Positions 1 to 7,195 are shown, counted from the first letter of the stretch. The stretch is 24,090 bases of DNA from Candidatus Heimdallarchaeota archaeon (GCA_023139025.1 JAGLOH010000002.1:1-24090); one strand, 5' to 3'. Notes: a model not told the origin generated them from the letters alone. Program-made: numbers and translations.

Positions 1-910
1 TAGGTTGTTTTGAGATGTTTTTATCTAGATATGAAATTGCTTCTAAAGTTGATTTTACTTTACTTTCTCCTGGAATATTTATGTAAGAGTTAAACAGAAT
101 TGTAAACCAATCATCCAGATAGGAATAATTTATTTTGCTTTGAGGTTTTTTAGCTCCCACCATCAAAGCATCTTTCTTAAGATGTCTGTAAACCAGCAGT
201 TCCAAACCTTTGTAGTAAAGACTTATTAAATCTCCTTCCCTGAGATCAGCTTCATTCTTCTGAATATCAATAAATTTGAAAAGACTTGAAAATTCAATCT
301 TTTTACCATCTATCATCTTAGGAAAGAATCGTCCATCCATCGATCCTTTATGATATGGAATGAACAAAAAACCATGGAAATTATTTAGCTCATTCCCTGT
401 GACTTCAGACTTATCATTGATTACCAATCCTTTCATTGTGTTGCCATTCCTGGATAATGGAATTTTGTAAGCCGCGGATTTTTCCGCATCTATTAGCTGG
501 GTTAAAGCATCATCAAATAACTTTGGTCTTCCCTGAGTCCTTTCAGAAAGAGATCTGGCATATTTGGCCAACTTATCTAGGTTTGCTGAAGGGACGCAAA
601 CAAATAACAAAACAACTATTTGTTCAACTTCTTCTTGTATGGAGATATAACGACCTATAACAACTCTTTCTTCAAGGCTTGTAATAACGTCTGCATTAGT
701 TCTCGCAAAACCCGTGTAAATTTCAGCAAGTGAGCTAACATCTTTTAATTTTTCACCAAAAGTAGATCGGGACAATTCTTTGATATAACACACAGGTCCA
801 AAAATAATGTCAAACTGTACCATTGAAACAGTTTTGATTCCTAAATCACGCAGAAAAGGTACATGAAAGGGTGATATTTTCAATTCCTGGTACTTATCTG
901 CGCCACTCAT
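1..910 (-). CDS. Longin-like domain protein, 3' end outside window (partial)
   Basis: The reading frame is open from an ATG at 910 to the left edge (303 codons seen, no stop), so the C-terminus is missing. It is preceded by GGTGA (915-919), 4 nt from the ATG. Residues about 26-110 alternate strands and helices in the pattern of a longin/roadblock fold: a first strand with VQFDIIFGP (31-39), a helix LAEIYTGFAR, then a strand rich in I/V (EEVEQIVVLLFVCVP). A 'D-x-x-x-G-P' opening strand is common in Asgard longin and roadblock proteins (family knowledge). The remaining about 190 residues I do not recognise; there is no transmembrane segment. Function unknown; the longin call is inference from pattern only. 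A role with small GTPases is possible, since many longin/roadblock proteins act as GTPase partners. Confidence 0.75.
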   Translation of the reverse strand, partial: MSGADKYQELKISPFHVPFLRDLGIKTVSMVQFDIIFGPVCYIKELSRSTFGEKLKDVSSLAEIYTGFARTNADVITSLEERVVIGRYISIQEEVEQIVVLLFVCVPSANLDKLAKYARSLSERTQGRPKLFDDALTQLIDAEKSAAYKIPLSRNGNTMKGLVINDKSEVTGNELNNFHGFLFIPYHKGSMDGRFFPKMIDGKKIEFSSLFKFIDIQKNEADLREGDLISLYYKGLELLVYRHLKKDALMVGAKKPQSKINYSYLDDWFTILFNSYINIPGESKVKSTLEAISYLDKNISKQP

Positions 911-950
911 TTATTCACCATTTATCTATAATTCTTATGTTTAAAGAATC
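735..950 (-). promoter_or_regulatory. Start region of the left-edge gene (weak TATA, GGTGA ribosome site)
   Basis: On the minus strand a TATA-like TTTAAACAT lies near 938-946, about 30 bp before the ATG at 910, and GGTGA (915-919) sits 4 nt before it. The ribosome site is the better evidence. The rest of the gap up to 1063 is AT-rich with no other structure that I can see. Confidence 0.25.
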
Positions 951-1063
951 CACTAATAATAGATACCAAACCAATTTAACTTATATCTTATCCATTTAAT
1001 AAATTGATTGATAGTTCTATATGTGCCTCTAGTATTTAAGAAGAAAAGCTGTAATTTTAAGTT

Positions 1064-1714
1064 TTACTCACTTAATCGTGTTCTTTCTTCTTCTAAAATT
1101 GGTAAAAGGTCATTTATGACCTCAAAAGTGCATTTTTCGAGGTATTTGCTAGATGTTTCCCAAAAACTATCAAAAAGTGATGATTGATACCCAAGAGATT
1201 CATAAGAAATAGCTTGAACTAGTAATTCAACCTTATCAATATATGAAACAAACATTGCTTCTTTCGATTCTTTATTTTGCAATTCAACGAATGATTCTTT
1301 CCACAGTTTTTTGACTTCTTCATTCAAGATTAGAGAGAGAAGTTCAGTACTTGCAGTTGTTAATAACTGACTTTTGAACTGCTGATATTTATCTTGACCG
1401 AGAAGAATTTCGATTTGTTTATCAAAATCTTGATACTGGCATTCAGGTAAGTCATGAATTATAGCAATTCTCATTACAACTTCTGTATTAAGAGCTTCTT
1501 CAGGATAAAGAGCGTTATGAAGATCACAAAGAAGTAATGATAGCATGGTTGTATTATAAGCATGGTCGGCGATGCTTTCGACATCTGAAAGAGAAATACC
1601 AACCCTAATCCACCCTTGTCTCGGTAATCTCTTCAATTGAATAGCACTTTCAATGAATCCATATATCAACTGGTATAGCTCATCCAACATATTCGTCTCT
1701 GTCAAGTCAGTCAT
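1064..1714 (-). CDS. HD-domain phosphohydrolase, YfbR/HDDC2-like nucleotidase
   Basis: A 216-aa metal-dependent HD hydrolase; relatives of this size (bacterial YfbR, eukaryotic HDDC2) remove phosphate from deoxynucleoside 5'-monophosphates. The metal ligands are visible: H51 in ESIADHAYN, H87-D88 in IIHDLPE and D160 in YIDKVELLVQA, with E91 in the usual place after HD. The frame runs upstream to 1852, but that would overlap porB by 56 bp and add a hydrophobic tail unlike the family, so I start at the ATG at 1714. A TATA-like TTTTAATAA (1735-1743) lies about 25 bp before that ATG, which would give a nearly leaderless mRNA. The gene follows the por operon on the same strand; a link to POR function is not evident. 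Substrate is inferred from family only. Confidence 0.85.
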   Translation of the reverse strand: MTDLTETNMLDELYQLIYGFIESAIQLKRLPRQGWIRVGISLSDVESIADHAYNTTMLSLLLCDLHNALYPEEALNTEVVMRIAIIHDLPECQYQDFDKQIEILLGQDKYQQFKSQLLTTASTELLSLILNEEVKKLWKESFVELQNKESKEAMFVSYIDKVELLVQAISYESLGYQSSLFDSFWETSSKYLEKCTFEVINDLLPILEEERTRLSE

Positions 1715-1734
1715 TAAAAAAAGTTGAATCAGAG

Positions 1735-1743
1735 TTATTAAAA
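1735..1743 (-). promoter_or_regulatory. Possible TATA box for the HD-domain gene
   Basis: TTTTAATAA on the minus strand is centred about 25 bp upstream of the ATG at 1714. The spacing suits a leaderless archaeal transcript and supports the short start. The box is a modest match and its sequence is common in AT-rich DNA. Confidence 0.3.
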
Positions 1744-1796
1744 CAATCGATGGGGGTAATGGAGGAGTAAGAAAGAAAAGATTCTGTCTTACATAA

Positions 1797-2699
1797 TTAC
1801 ATGAATTTTCTAAGAAAGTTCCATTGTCTCTCAGTATCTTCTTCAAGTGCAATTAATTCTTTGTCAGTGATACCTCTAAATCTTCCTTGCAAGCTAGTCC
1901 AATCTGAAATAGGCTTTCTGTTCGCCTTGTCTCCATATTTTTTCCCGGGACGACTGAGGACAGCTATGTTAGTTTCACGATCCCACTCAAATAAAGGCCA
2001 AATACCTGTCTGAACACCTAAACGAGAAATTTCGATAGATTGAGCAGAATCGGCACGCCAGTTAGGAGGACAACTGATATCAATTTGGATGAATTTGAAA
2101 CCTTCCAAAGAAAGAGCTTTTTGGAATTTTTCTACAAAGTCTTCAAGAAATGCTGCACTAGCTGTTGCTACATAACGAGCATTATTCGCTATCAAAATAA
2201 AGGGGACCATTTTTCTAGGAGTTGTATTTCCTTTAGGAGTTGTTGCTGTTCTTGCTCCTATCATGGTGTCTCCACTACGTTGACCACCTGTATTACCATA
2301 GACATTGTTGGAATACATGACATGAAGAATATTCTCTTGACGATCACAAGCGCCAATCTCTGTTGCGATACCAATATCTGCAGCACTACCATCCCCTCCC
2401 CAGACAATAACTTTCAAGTCATCTTTTCCTTTCCTTTTTAGTGCTCTAGATATTCCTGAAGCAACTGCATCACTTGCAGCAAAAGCAGTGTTTATTGTAG
2501 GAACATTAAAAGCAACGCCCTTTCCTGATCCTTGATAAACACTTGCACAACTTGCTGGAACTACTAAAACTGCTTTATCTGCGACTGAACCTATTGCATG
2601 ACGGAAAGCAAGTGCAGAACCGCATCCTGCACAGGCAAAATGGCCTTTCAACAACGCATCTTTTGGCTTTATCATTAAATCTTTTTGAGTTACTGGCAT
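1797..2699 (-). CDS. porB: Pyruvate/2-oxoacid:ferredoxin oxidoreductase, beta subunit
   Basis: A 300-aa thiamine-diphosphate subunit of a four-subunit 2-oxoacid:ferredoxin oxidoreductase, which converts a 2-oxoacid plus CoA to acyl-CoA and CO2 while reducing ferredoxin in the cytoplasm. The TPP/Mg motif GDGSAADIG is at 102-110 followed by NN (131-132) and YGNTGGQRSG. Cysteines C23, C26 (CAGCG), C51 (PASCAS) and C210 (ISCPPNWR) match the four ligands of the proximal [4Fe-4S] cluster in PorB proteins. It starts 9 nt after porA ends; GGAGTGAG inside the porA tail is its likely ribosome site. Pyruvate is the most likely substrate from subunit make-up, but 2-oxoisovalerate or another 2-oxoacid cannot be excluded by sequence alone. 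Confidence 0.95.
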   Translation of the reverse strand: MPVTQKDLMIKPKDALLKGHFACAGCGSALAFRHAIGSVADKAVLVVPASCASVYQGSGKGVAFNVPTINTAFAASDAVASGISRALKRKGKDDLKVIVWGGDGSAADIGIATEIGACDRQENILHVMYSNNVYGNTGGQRSGDTMIGARTATTPKGNTTPRKMVPFILIANNARYVATASAAFLEDFVEKFQKALSLEGFKFIQIDISCPPNWRADSAQSIEISRLGVQTGIWPLFEWDRETNIAVLSRPGKKYGDKANRKPISDWTSLQGRFRGITDKELIALEEDTERQWNFLRKFM

Positions 2700-2708
2700 T
2701 TTATCATC

Positions 2709-3851
2709 TCACTCCTTTAGCTCCTTTTTCGCTAAATCTATAATTGCAGAATATGGAACATCCTCACCACCAAGACCCATAATCTTTCCAGAAACTGAAG
2801 TATCAACGTTGTGTCTTTTTAATACTGCTTCAACTTCAATTCTTAGAGGGCCATCATGCCCAAAACTTGCAGCACGATCAATAACTACAAGCTTATGATT
2901 CTTTTTAGCAAATTCAACTATATTTTCGACTGGAAATGGTCTAAAAGTTCTTACTCTTAATGCATTGACATTATGACCTTCTGCTTTCAATCTGTCAATA
3001 GCTTCATGAGCTTCATCCCCGATAGTTCCTAATGTTACCAAAGTCAAGTCAGCTTCGTCATCTCCGTAAGGTTCAATCAATCCATTACCATATGAACGAC
3101 CGAAGCGTTCTTCAAATTCCTTGTGAACATCAATAATTTTTTTCTTAGCTCTCTCCATAGCTACCATTAAATCTCGTCTGTGCTTTGAATATTGATCAGG
3201 GCCAGTCATTGAACCATAAGCCCAAGGATTTTCTACATCCAAAGCAATTACTGGATCATCATATGGACCTACGAATTCAAAAGCATCTTCTGGGTCTGGT
3301 AAATCTACTTGTCCTGTTGTATGACTGATTACAAAACCATCTAAACATGGCATACTTGGGAGTGCTATATCTTTACTTTCAGAAATCTTAAAAGCTTGAA
3401 GAGTTGTATCGAAGACTTCTTGGTTATTTTTAGTATACATCTGTATCCAACCTGCATCTCTGAAAGCCATCGAATCTTGAAAGTCTGGCCATATGTTCCA
3501 TCCTGGTGCAAGACAACGGTTTACTACAGGCATAATAATTGGAAGACGACCATATCCTGTCCAGAAGACATTTTCAGCCATGTACAATAATCCTTGAGAT
3601 GAAGTTGCAGTGAATGTTCTCACTCCACTCCAAGCAGCACCCATACATGCTGCAAGTGCAGAATGTTCACTTTCAACAATAACAAATTCAGCTTCAAGTT
3701 TGCCTTCGTCTACAAATCTGCTGAGATTCTCAACTATCGTTGTTTGTGGAGTTATTGGATATGCTGCAATAACATCAGGTTTAGCAAATAAAGCTGCATA
3801 AGATGCTGCATCATTTCCTGTCATGGATTTTGTTTCTTGTTTAACTACCAT
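2709..3851 (-). CDS. porA: Pyruvate/2-oxoacid:ferredoxin oxidoreductase, alpha subunit
   Basis: A 380-aa alpha subunit carrying the pyrimidine-binding part of the active site. It shows YPITPQ near the N-terminus (residues 31-36), then ESEHSALAACMGAAWSGVRTFTATSSQG, the region that contacts the TPP pyrimidine, and a C-terminal transketolase-like domain with LVVIDRAASFG. Length is normal for archaeal PorA (about 380-400). The frame can be extended to a GTG at 3860, but AAGGTGA (3857-3863) lies 5 nt before the ATG at 3851 and covers that GTG, so the ATG is the better start; it then follows the porD stop by one base. Third gene of porC-D-A-B, so translation is probably coupled. Substrate is inferred as pyruvate. 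Confidence 0.95.
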   Translation of the reverse strand: MVVKQETKSMTGNDAASYAALFAKPDVIAAYPITPQTTIVENLSRFVDEGKLEAEFVIVESEHSALAACMGAAWSGVRTFTATSSQGLLYMAENVFWTGYGRLPIIMPVVNRCLAPGWNIWPDFQDSMAFRDAGWIQMYTKNNQEVFDTTLQAFKISESKDIALPSMPCLDGFVISHTTGQVDLPDPEDAFEFVGPYDDPVIALDVENPWAYGSMTGPDQYSKHRRDLMVAMERAKKKIIDVHKEFEERFGRSYGNGLIEPYGDDEADLTLVTLGTIGDEAHEAIDRLKAEGHNVNALRVRTFRPFPVENIVEFAKKNHKLVVIDRAASFGHDGPLRIEVEAVLKRHNVDTSVSGKIMGLGGEDVPYSAIIDLAKKELKE

Positions 3852-3852
3852 T

Positions 3853-4125
3853 TCATTCACCTTGTGGAACCATTTTTATTGCACTCTTTGGACATTCTTG
3901 AGCACAAATACCGCATCCTTTACAATAATCGTAATCATAGCTTATAGGTTCGTCTTTTTCTCTATCAGCTCGATAAATAGCATGATCTGGACAATATTTC
4001 CAACAGATATTGCATTTAATACATAAATCTGGATCTAGTACAGGATAGAAAGTTCTCCATTCACCTGTTTTTCCAGCTACTCCTTCCATTGGGTACAATA
4101 TTGGTAGACTTGGTCCCTCTGTCAT
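3853..4125 (-). CDS. porD: Pyruvate/2-oxoacid:ferredoxin oxidoreductase, delta (ferredoxin) subunit
   Basis: A 90-aa subunit with two [4Fe-4S] clusters that carries electrons from the TPP site towards free ferredoxin. Both CxxCxxCxxxCP motifs are intact: C35, C38, C41, C45 and C68, C71, C74, C78. Length matches archaeal PorD. It overlaps the end of porC by 4 nt (ATGA), and AAGGTGG lies 7 nt before its ATG, so it is both coupled and well initiated. The presence of a separate small delta chain marks the archaeal-type four-subunit enzyme rather than the fused bacterial one. Confidence 0.95.
   Translation of the reverse strand: MTEGPSLPILYPMEGVAGKTGEWRTFYPVLDPDLCIKCNICWKYCPDHAIYRADREKDEPISYDYDYCKGCGICAQECPKSAIKMVPQGE
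3857..3863 (-). promoter_or_regulatory. Ribosome binding site deciding the porA start
   Basis: AAGGTGA, inside the last codons of porD, is 5 nt from the ATG at 3851. It is complementary to the usual archaeal 16S 3' end and overlaps the alternative GTG at 3858-3860, which argues against that start. Confidence 0.65.
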
Positions 4126-4676
4126 GCTCTAACCACCTTTGTTTCTTCGTAAGCTCTTTTTGCAGCTTCAACATTTTTAGGAGCGCGCTTTTCCCCCCAA
4201 TAATTTCTGATTGCTTTCTCTAGGTTTTCAAAGCTTATTAATTCAGTTCCCTTAACAAAAGCTCCTAACATAGTCATATTCACTAGAGTAAACCCACTGA
4301 GAACTAAACCTAGTTCTAGTGAAATACCTGTTGCGTCTACATAGGCTACTTTCCTTCCAGTTCCTTTCAATTCTTCAGGAACTTCTTTGGAGTTAACTAC
4401 AATTACTCCATCCTTGTCTACTTTAGAAATATCTATTCGGTCAAGCAGTGAAATATCTAAAATCATGGCATGGTTTGGTTCATATACAGGACTATGTATT
4501 CTAATAGGGGCATTGCTGAATCTTATATAAGCTTCAACTGCTGCACCTCTTCGCTCTGAGCCGTATTTTGGTATCGCTTGAGCATCTAGTCCTTCATACA
4601 TTGCAGATTCAGCTAGAATCTTTGCCCCTGTAATTCCACCACTTCCCCCTCTACTGATTTGTATAACTTCTATCAT
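4122..4676 (-). CDS. porC: Pyruvate/2-oxoacid:ferredoxin oxidoreductase, gamma subunit
   Basis: A 184-aa gamma subunit, first gene of the operon. The N-terminal pattern RGGSGGITGAKILAESAMYEG followed by PKYGSERRGAAVEAYIRFS is the hallmark of the POR/KOR gamma family (usually RGGQGxxxA...YGxExRGG). The gamma chain helps form the CoA-binding part of the complex. Glutamine in RGGQG is replaced by serine here, a mild departure. Upstream, TAAAATATTATAA (near 4721-4733) on the minus strand may be the operon's TATA box. The ATG is followed at 4 nt overlap by porD. Substrate cannot be told from this chain. Confidence 0.93.
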   Translation of the reverse strand: MIEVIQISRGGSGGITGAKILAESAMYEGLDAQAIPKYGSERRGAAVEAYIRFSNAPIRIHSPVYEPNHAMILDISLLDRIDISKVDKDGVIVVNSKEVPEELKGTGRKVAYVDATGISLELGLVLSGFTLVNMTMLGAFVKGTELISFENLEKAIRNYWGEKRAPKNVEAAKRAYEETKVVRA

Positions 4677-4719
4677 TACCTCTAACCTTGTCAGCTCTGC
4701 TGTGAGTTTTTTTTCATTT

Positions 4720-4734
4720 ATTATAATATTTTAG
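4720..4734 (-). promoter_or_regulatory. Possible TATA box for the por operon
   Basis: AAAATATTATAA on the minus strand, about 50 bp before the porC ATG, would place transcription start near 4700 and leave a leader of about 25 nt containing AAGGT. It is the best candidate in the 99-bp gap between porC and the upstream gene. Confidence 0.35.
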
Positions 4735-4753
4735 GTATTACATTAAAGATTGC

Positions 4754-4787
4754 AAAAAAATTACAAAATTCAGCTTTAGCTGATTTT
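4754..4787 (-). terminator. Hairpin plus U-tract at the end of the 284-aa gene
   Basis: TCAGCT-TT-AGCTGA (4770-4783) is a perfect inverted repeat that spans the stop codon of the minus-strand gene, extended by three more A-T pairs beyond one mismatch. In the minus transcript it is followed about 9 nt later by seven Us (4754-4760). This resembles an intrinsic terminator and would insulate the gene from the por operon. The very short loop and the distance to the U-tract are weak points; archaeal termination may depend on the U-tract alone. Confidence 0.45.
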
Positions 4788-5630
4788 AAGGGTGTTTAGG
4801 AGTGATTTAAGTCCCGCATATTTTTTGAAATGAATACCTTTCCCACACTTCAATCTTATTGAATCAGATTCTATTTCTGTAAATGGACCTACTCTTGTGA
4901 TTACCTCAACATTTGCATCATGTCTTCGTTTCAAACCAGACAAACCTAGCATCACATTTGGTCCTTTAAACTCAATAACATCAAGTCCAGCAAATCCTGC
5001 TATCTCTTGAGGAGTAGCTATACTTAATTTGGTTATGGTCTCCTGTGTTGCATACTTTCTAAGTAAAAGCGCATTAACTTTGAGTTCTGCGGTATTAGTA
5101 AAAGTAGCTTTGAGAAGATCTACAATGAACTTGTATTTTTTAGTTTTCTCACATGCAAGACAAATAGCTACACCTAACTCCGGTAAAATTGAGAGAAACA
5201 TAAGCGAATCCAAAGGCAACTTCATTAAATCATTTTGATCTTGAAGTTCTTTGAAACCAAACATATATACAAAGTGCAATGGTGATGAACTCAATTTGGA
5301 AATGTAACTATTACTGAATTTCAAGTCACTCTCTTCTTTCAATTTCTTGGACTTGTTAATTAATTCTTTTTTTAGCTTAGTTGAAGTATCGTACTTTGTG
5401 ACAGGGGTAAACAAATAAACACGCTGAAATTCTTCAAAAAACTGATTTTCAATTGCTTTAGACCAGAAATTTCGAAGTTTTGTACTAGTTATTTTTTTCT
5501 CTTTAATTTCCTTGAATAAAAGCTTCTGAAGATCATCTTTTGGTTTCTTTTTTACTGTTTTACTAGTAGTAGATAGGACAGAGATTATTTCATCTGATGA
5601 GATATACTTGAATATGGTTTCTTTCGTCAT
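4776..5630 (-). CDS. Unrecognised 284-aa protein
   Basis: I do not recognise a family. The N-terminal half is rich in lysine and helical (residues about 15-100), followed by a hydrophobic but not clearly transmembrane stretch around LPLDSLMFLSILPELGVAICLACEKT (probably buried helices), and a C-terminal part with TPQEIAGFAGLDVIEFKGPNVML and a basic end. Nothing catalytic stands out. The frame extends to a GTG at 5639; I prefer the ATG at 5630, for which GAGTGGT lies just upstream. Base composition is like its neighbours. It may be a lineage-specific (Asgard) protein; context gives no clear role, since POR is downstream and a small membrane protein upstream. Confidence 0.75.
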   Translation of the reverse strand: MTKETIFKYISSDEIISVLSTTSKTVKKKPKDDLQKLLFKEIKEKKITSTKLRNFWSKAIENQFFEEFQRVYLFTPVTKYDTSTKLKKELINKSKKLKEESDLKFSNSYISKLSSSPLHFVYMFGFKELQDQNDLMKLPLDSLMFLSILPELGVAICLACEKTKKYKFIVDLLKATFTNTAELKVNALLLRKYATQETITKLSIATPQEIAGFAGLDVIEFKGPNVMLGLSGLKRRHDANVEVITRVGPFTEIESDSIRLKCGKGIHFKKYAGLKSLLNTLKIS

Positions 5631-5741
5631 ATCTACCACTCTTGTTTAGCACTCGTATTTGACAGTCTATCTTGATGTTCTACGATTAACTGATTATTTA
5701 ACTTTTTCATCGTTTCTGGCGTGAGAAAACGAAATAAGTTC

Positions 5742-5752
5742 AAAAACAAAAA
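5742..5752 (-). terminator. U-tract terminator candidate
   Basis: On the minus strand TTATTTTTGTTTTTG follows about 30 nt after the end of the two-TM mini-protein gene. U-tracts of this kind end transcription in archaea. No hairpin is visible. Confidence 0.35.
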
Positions 5753-5781
5753 TAAGTGTATCTAAATGTGTACCCATCAAA

Positions 5782-6006
5782 TCAAAAAATCACATTCATT
5801 TTCAGAAGGATGAGCTGGATTTCAAAAGCTGTTATTACTGCACAAATAAAAACTATTAGAACAACCATTTTCCAATTCTTTCTCTGTGACATTTCAACAT
5901 ACAATATAAACCAAAGAATGCTTATAACTGTCAATATAGAAAATATTACTACCATAAAGGTTAGCCAACCACCGGTTAGGAGCCCATTATATGCTGTATA
6001 TGCCAT
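5782..6006 (-). CDS. Small membrane protein with two TM helices
   Basis: A 74-aa protein made almost wholly of two hydrophobic segments, residues about 12-38 (WLTFMVVIFSILTVISILWF) and 47-70 (MVVLIVFICAVITAFEIQLIL), joined by a short basic loop (SQRKNWK), suggesting the loop faces the cytoplasm. Support for a real gene: an ATG with AAGGGAT 6 nt upstream, a TATA-like TTTAAAAAAA about 37 bp before it, and a U-tract after the stop. The opposite-strand frame here lacks such signals. No known family was recognised. The promoter lies in an 18-bp perfect palindrome (6040-6057). Confidence 0.6.
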   Translation of the reverse strand: MAYTAYNGLLTGGWLTFMVVIFSILTVISILWFILYVEMSQRKNWKMVVLIVFICAVITAFEIQLILLKMNVIF

Positions 6007-6037
6007 TCTTAATCCCTTTTTAACCTTCTGTGCGTGA

Positions 6038-6057
6038 TTTTTTTAAACGTTTAAAAA
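6038..6057 (-). promoter_or_regulatory. Palindrome over the predicted promoter of the two-TM protein
   Basis: Bases 6040-6057 read TTTTTAAACGTTTAAAAA on both strands, a perfect 18-bp palindrome. On the minus strand the overlapping TTTAAAAAAA (6038-6047) is a TATA-like element about 37 bp before the ATG at 6006. A dimeric repressor binding here would block it. It could also serve as part of the end of the zinc-ribbon gene that stops at 6102. Confidence 0.4.
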
Positions 6058-6101
6058 TCTTTGCCATTCAGACAGCTTTTAACTTTTGCATGGAACGAAA
6101 T

Positions 6102-6491
6102 TCATCCAGGAATGAAGAAATCCCCATCAATTTTTCCTTTGATCTTATTCTTCTTGAGATACATAGGAATTATTTTCTTAATGCTCTCGACATCAAAACC
6201 AATTTCATCTGCAAGATCAGCTATATTGAATTTTTCTTCTGAACCAATAGCATGCTCAATCTTATATTTGGGAGTTTCCTCTTCTTTGAACTCACCTTTG
6301 GTTTTTGCCTTAGCTCCAGTTCGGTTTTTCCCGCAGTTTGGGCAATCCCAGGTCGCCATTCTAGTAATAGTGACATTGCCTTGTTTATCGGGCATTGGAG
6401 AGACAATATTCCATTCTTTTTTTGTTGGAACATCTGTCGGAAGCCATTCTTCTCCACAGTTTTTGCATTTTATCAGTTTCTTCTTTGCCAT
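6102..6491 (-). CDS. Zinc-ribbon plus winged-helix-like protein
   Basis: A 129-aa basic protein. A zinc ribbon is split by an insert: CKNCG near residue 8 and CPNCGKN near residue 50, giving a CxxC...CxxC site. After a charged linker (TGAKAKTKGEFKEEE) comes a helix-turn-helix-like end: FNIADLADEIGFDVESIKKIIPMYLKKNKIKGKIDGDFFI, the 'LA-x2-IG-x-x-x2-V-x3-I-x10-G-x-I-DG' pattern seen in winged helices of transcription factors and of PCI-type subunits. Start at ATG 6491; the longer frame uses a TTG at 6500 and TTTTAATTAA (6517-6526) places transcription start near 6496, favouring the ATG. It diverges from the zinc-ribbon/helicase operon. Likely nucleic-acid or protein binding; exact role unknown. 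Confidence 0.8.
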   Translation of the reverse strand: MAKKKLIKCKNCGEEWLPTDVPTKKEWNIVSPMPDKQGNVTITRMATWDCPNCGKNRTGAKAKTKGEFKEEETPKYKIEHAIGSEEKFNIADLADEIGFDVESIKKIIPMYLKKNKIKGKIDGDFFIPG

Positions 6492-6516
6492 AAATCTCAA
6501 ATATCGTTCAATTAAC

Positions 6517-6526
6517 TTAATTAAAA
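6517..6526 (-). promoter_or_regulatory. TATA box for the zinc-ribbon/winged-helix gene
   Basis: TTTTAATTAA on the minus strand, centred about 30 bp before the ATG at 6491, predicts a leader of only about 5 nt. There is no clear ribosome site, consistent with near-leaderless expression. Confidence 0.4.
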
Positions 6527-6562
6527 TCTTTTCTATGAGTTAATATTCCAATAACCATATCT

Positions 6563-6576
6563 TAGCTTGAAAGCTA
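6563..6576. repeat. Inverted repeat next to a TATA box (operator candidate)
   Basis: TAGCTT-GA-AAGCTA is a perfect 6+6 inverted repeat ending one base before the plus-strand TATA box at 6578, so it covers the BRE/TFB contact region. It sits in the divergent gap between two zinc-ribbon genes. No regulator was identified. Confidence 0.35.
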
Positions 6577-6577
6577 G

Positions 6578-6586
6578 TTTTATAAG
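6578..6586 (+). promoter_or_regulatory. TATA box for the zinc-ribbon/helicase operon
   Basis: TTTTATAAG places transcription start near 6608, leaving about 19 nt before the ATG at 6627. It lies downstream of the alternative TTG start at 6567, which argues against that start. Confidence 0.5.
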
Positions 6587-6626
6587 AGGCCATGTTAAGA
6601 AAAAGTTGACTAGAAAAGTGATTTTC

Positions 6627-7175
6627 ATGAAGCAGTGTTTAGCTTGCTGGGAAGACAATGAAGAACAAGACAAAATTTGCCTACATTGTGGGTCAAATCA
6701 AGATGAGATAAAGGATTATTTAGCTCTCGTACTTCTAAAGCAAAGAAAAAAGAAAATCACCATCCCAGAACAAACATCTGCTTTAGATTATGTTATTGAT
6801 GTGGATCCTAAAACAGCTGAAAACATTACTTTTGCTAAACCTGCAGCTGAAACAGGAGATCATCAAGCTAGAACCCCACCAGGAGCAACTTATCAACCTG
6901 CAAAACCTTCATGGCTAGGGAGTCCAACAGCTCCCAATGCTTCACAACAAATTCCTCAAGACGTTAGTCAAGATTCAAAAACAATCCCCACTCAAATAAG
7001 TAAGAAATCAATCAAATGTCCAAATTGTTCTGATGAGGTTTCATTCTTAAAATTTTGTAAAAACTGTGGTTATCAATTGCATAAAGTATGTCCCCATTGC
7101 CAAAAAGTTAATTCTGTCACTTCCAAGTTCTGCACCAAATGTGGAAAATCAATCAAATCTTTGGTTGAGAAATGA
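6627..7175 (+). CDS. Triple zinc-ribbon protein
   Basis: A 182-aa protein with three CxxC...CxxC zinc ribbons: CLACWEDNEEQDKICLHCG at the N-terminus, and CPNCSDEVSFLKFCKNCG then CPHCQKVNSVTSKFCTKCG at the C-terminus. Between them are a short helix (DYLALVLLKQRKKK) and a proline, alanine and threonine-rich disordered linker (about residues 60-125). This 'double zinc ribbon' type is common in archaea and usually mediates protein or RNA contacts; no enzyme domain is seen. Start chosen at ATG 6627 because the longer TTG start would lie upstream of the predicted TATA box. It ends 20 nt before the helicase gene, so the two are probably co-transcribed; a helicase partner or adaptor is a reasonable guess. 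Confidence 0.85.
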   Translation: MKQCLACWEDNEEQDKICLHCGSNQDEIKDYLALVLLKQRKKKITIPEQTSALDYVIDVDPKTAENITFAKPAAETGDHQARTPPGATYQPAKPSWLGSPTAPNASQQIPQDVSQDSKTIPTQISKKSIKCPNCSDEVSFLKFCKNCGYQLHKVCPHCQKVNSVTSKFCTKCGKSIKSLVEK

Positions 7176-7195
7176 ATTAGGAAAAGTGAATTAAA

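Noticed and set aside
1715..1852. Upstream extension of the HD-domain gene
   Set aside because: It would overlap porB by 56 bp and adds a sequence absent from the family; the ATG at 1714 has a TATA box at the right distance.
2040..2441. Plus-strand frame of 133 codons, rich in cysteine
   Set aside because: It is the complement of porB, which has intact TPP and Fe-S motifs; the cysteine and serine bias is an antisense artefact.
5756..6037. Plus-strand 93-codon frame over the two-TM mini-protein
   Set aside because: The minus frame has an ATG, a ribosome site and a TATA box; the plus frame has none.
6061..6543. Plus-strand frames over the zinc-ribbon/winged-helix gene
   Set aside because: The minus-strand gene has paired CxxC motifs, a winged-helix pattern and a promoter; the plus frames are hydrophobic antisense shadows.
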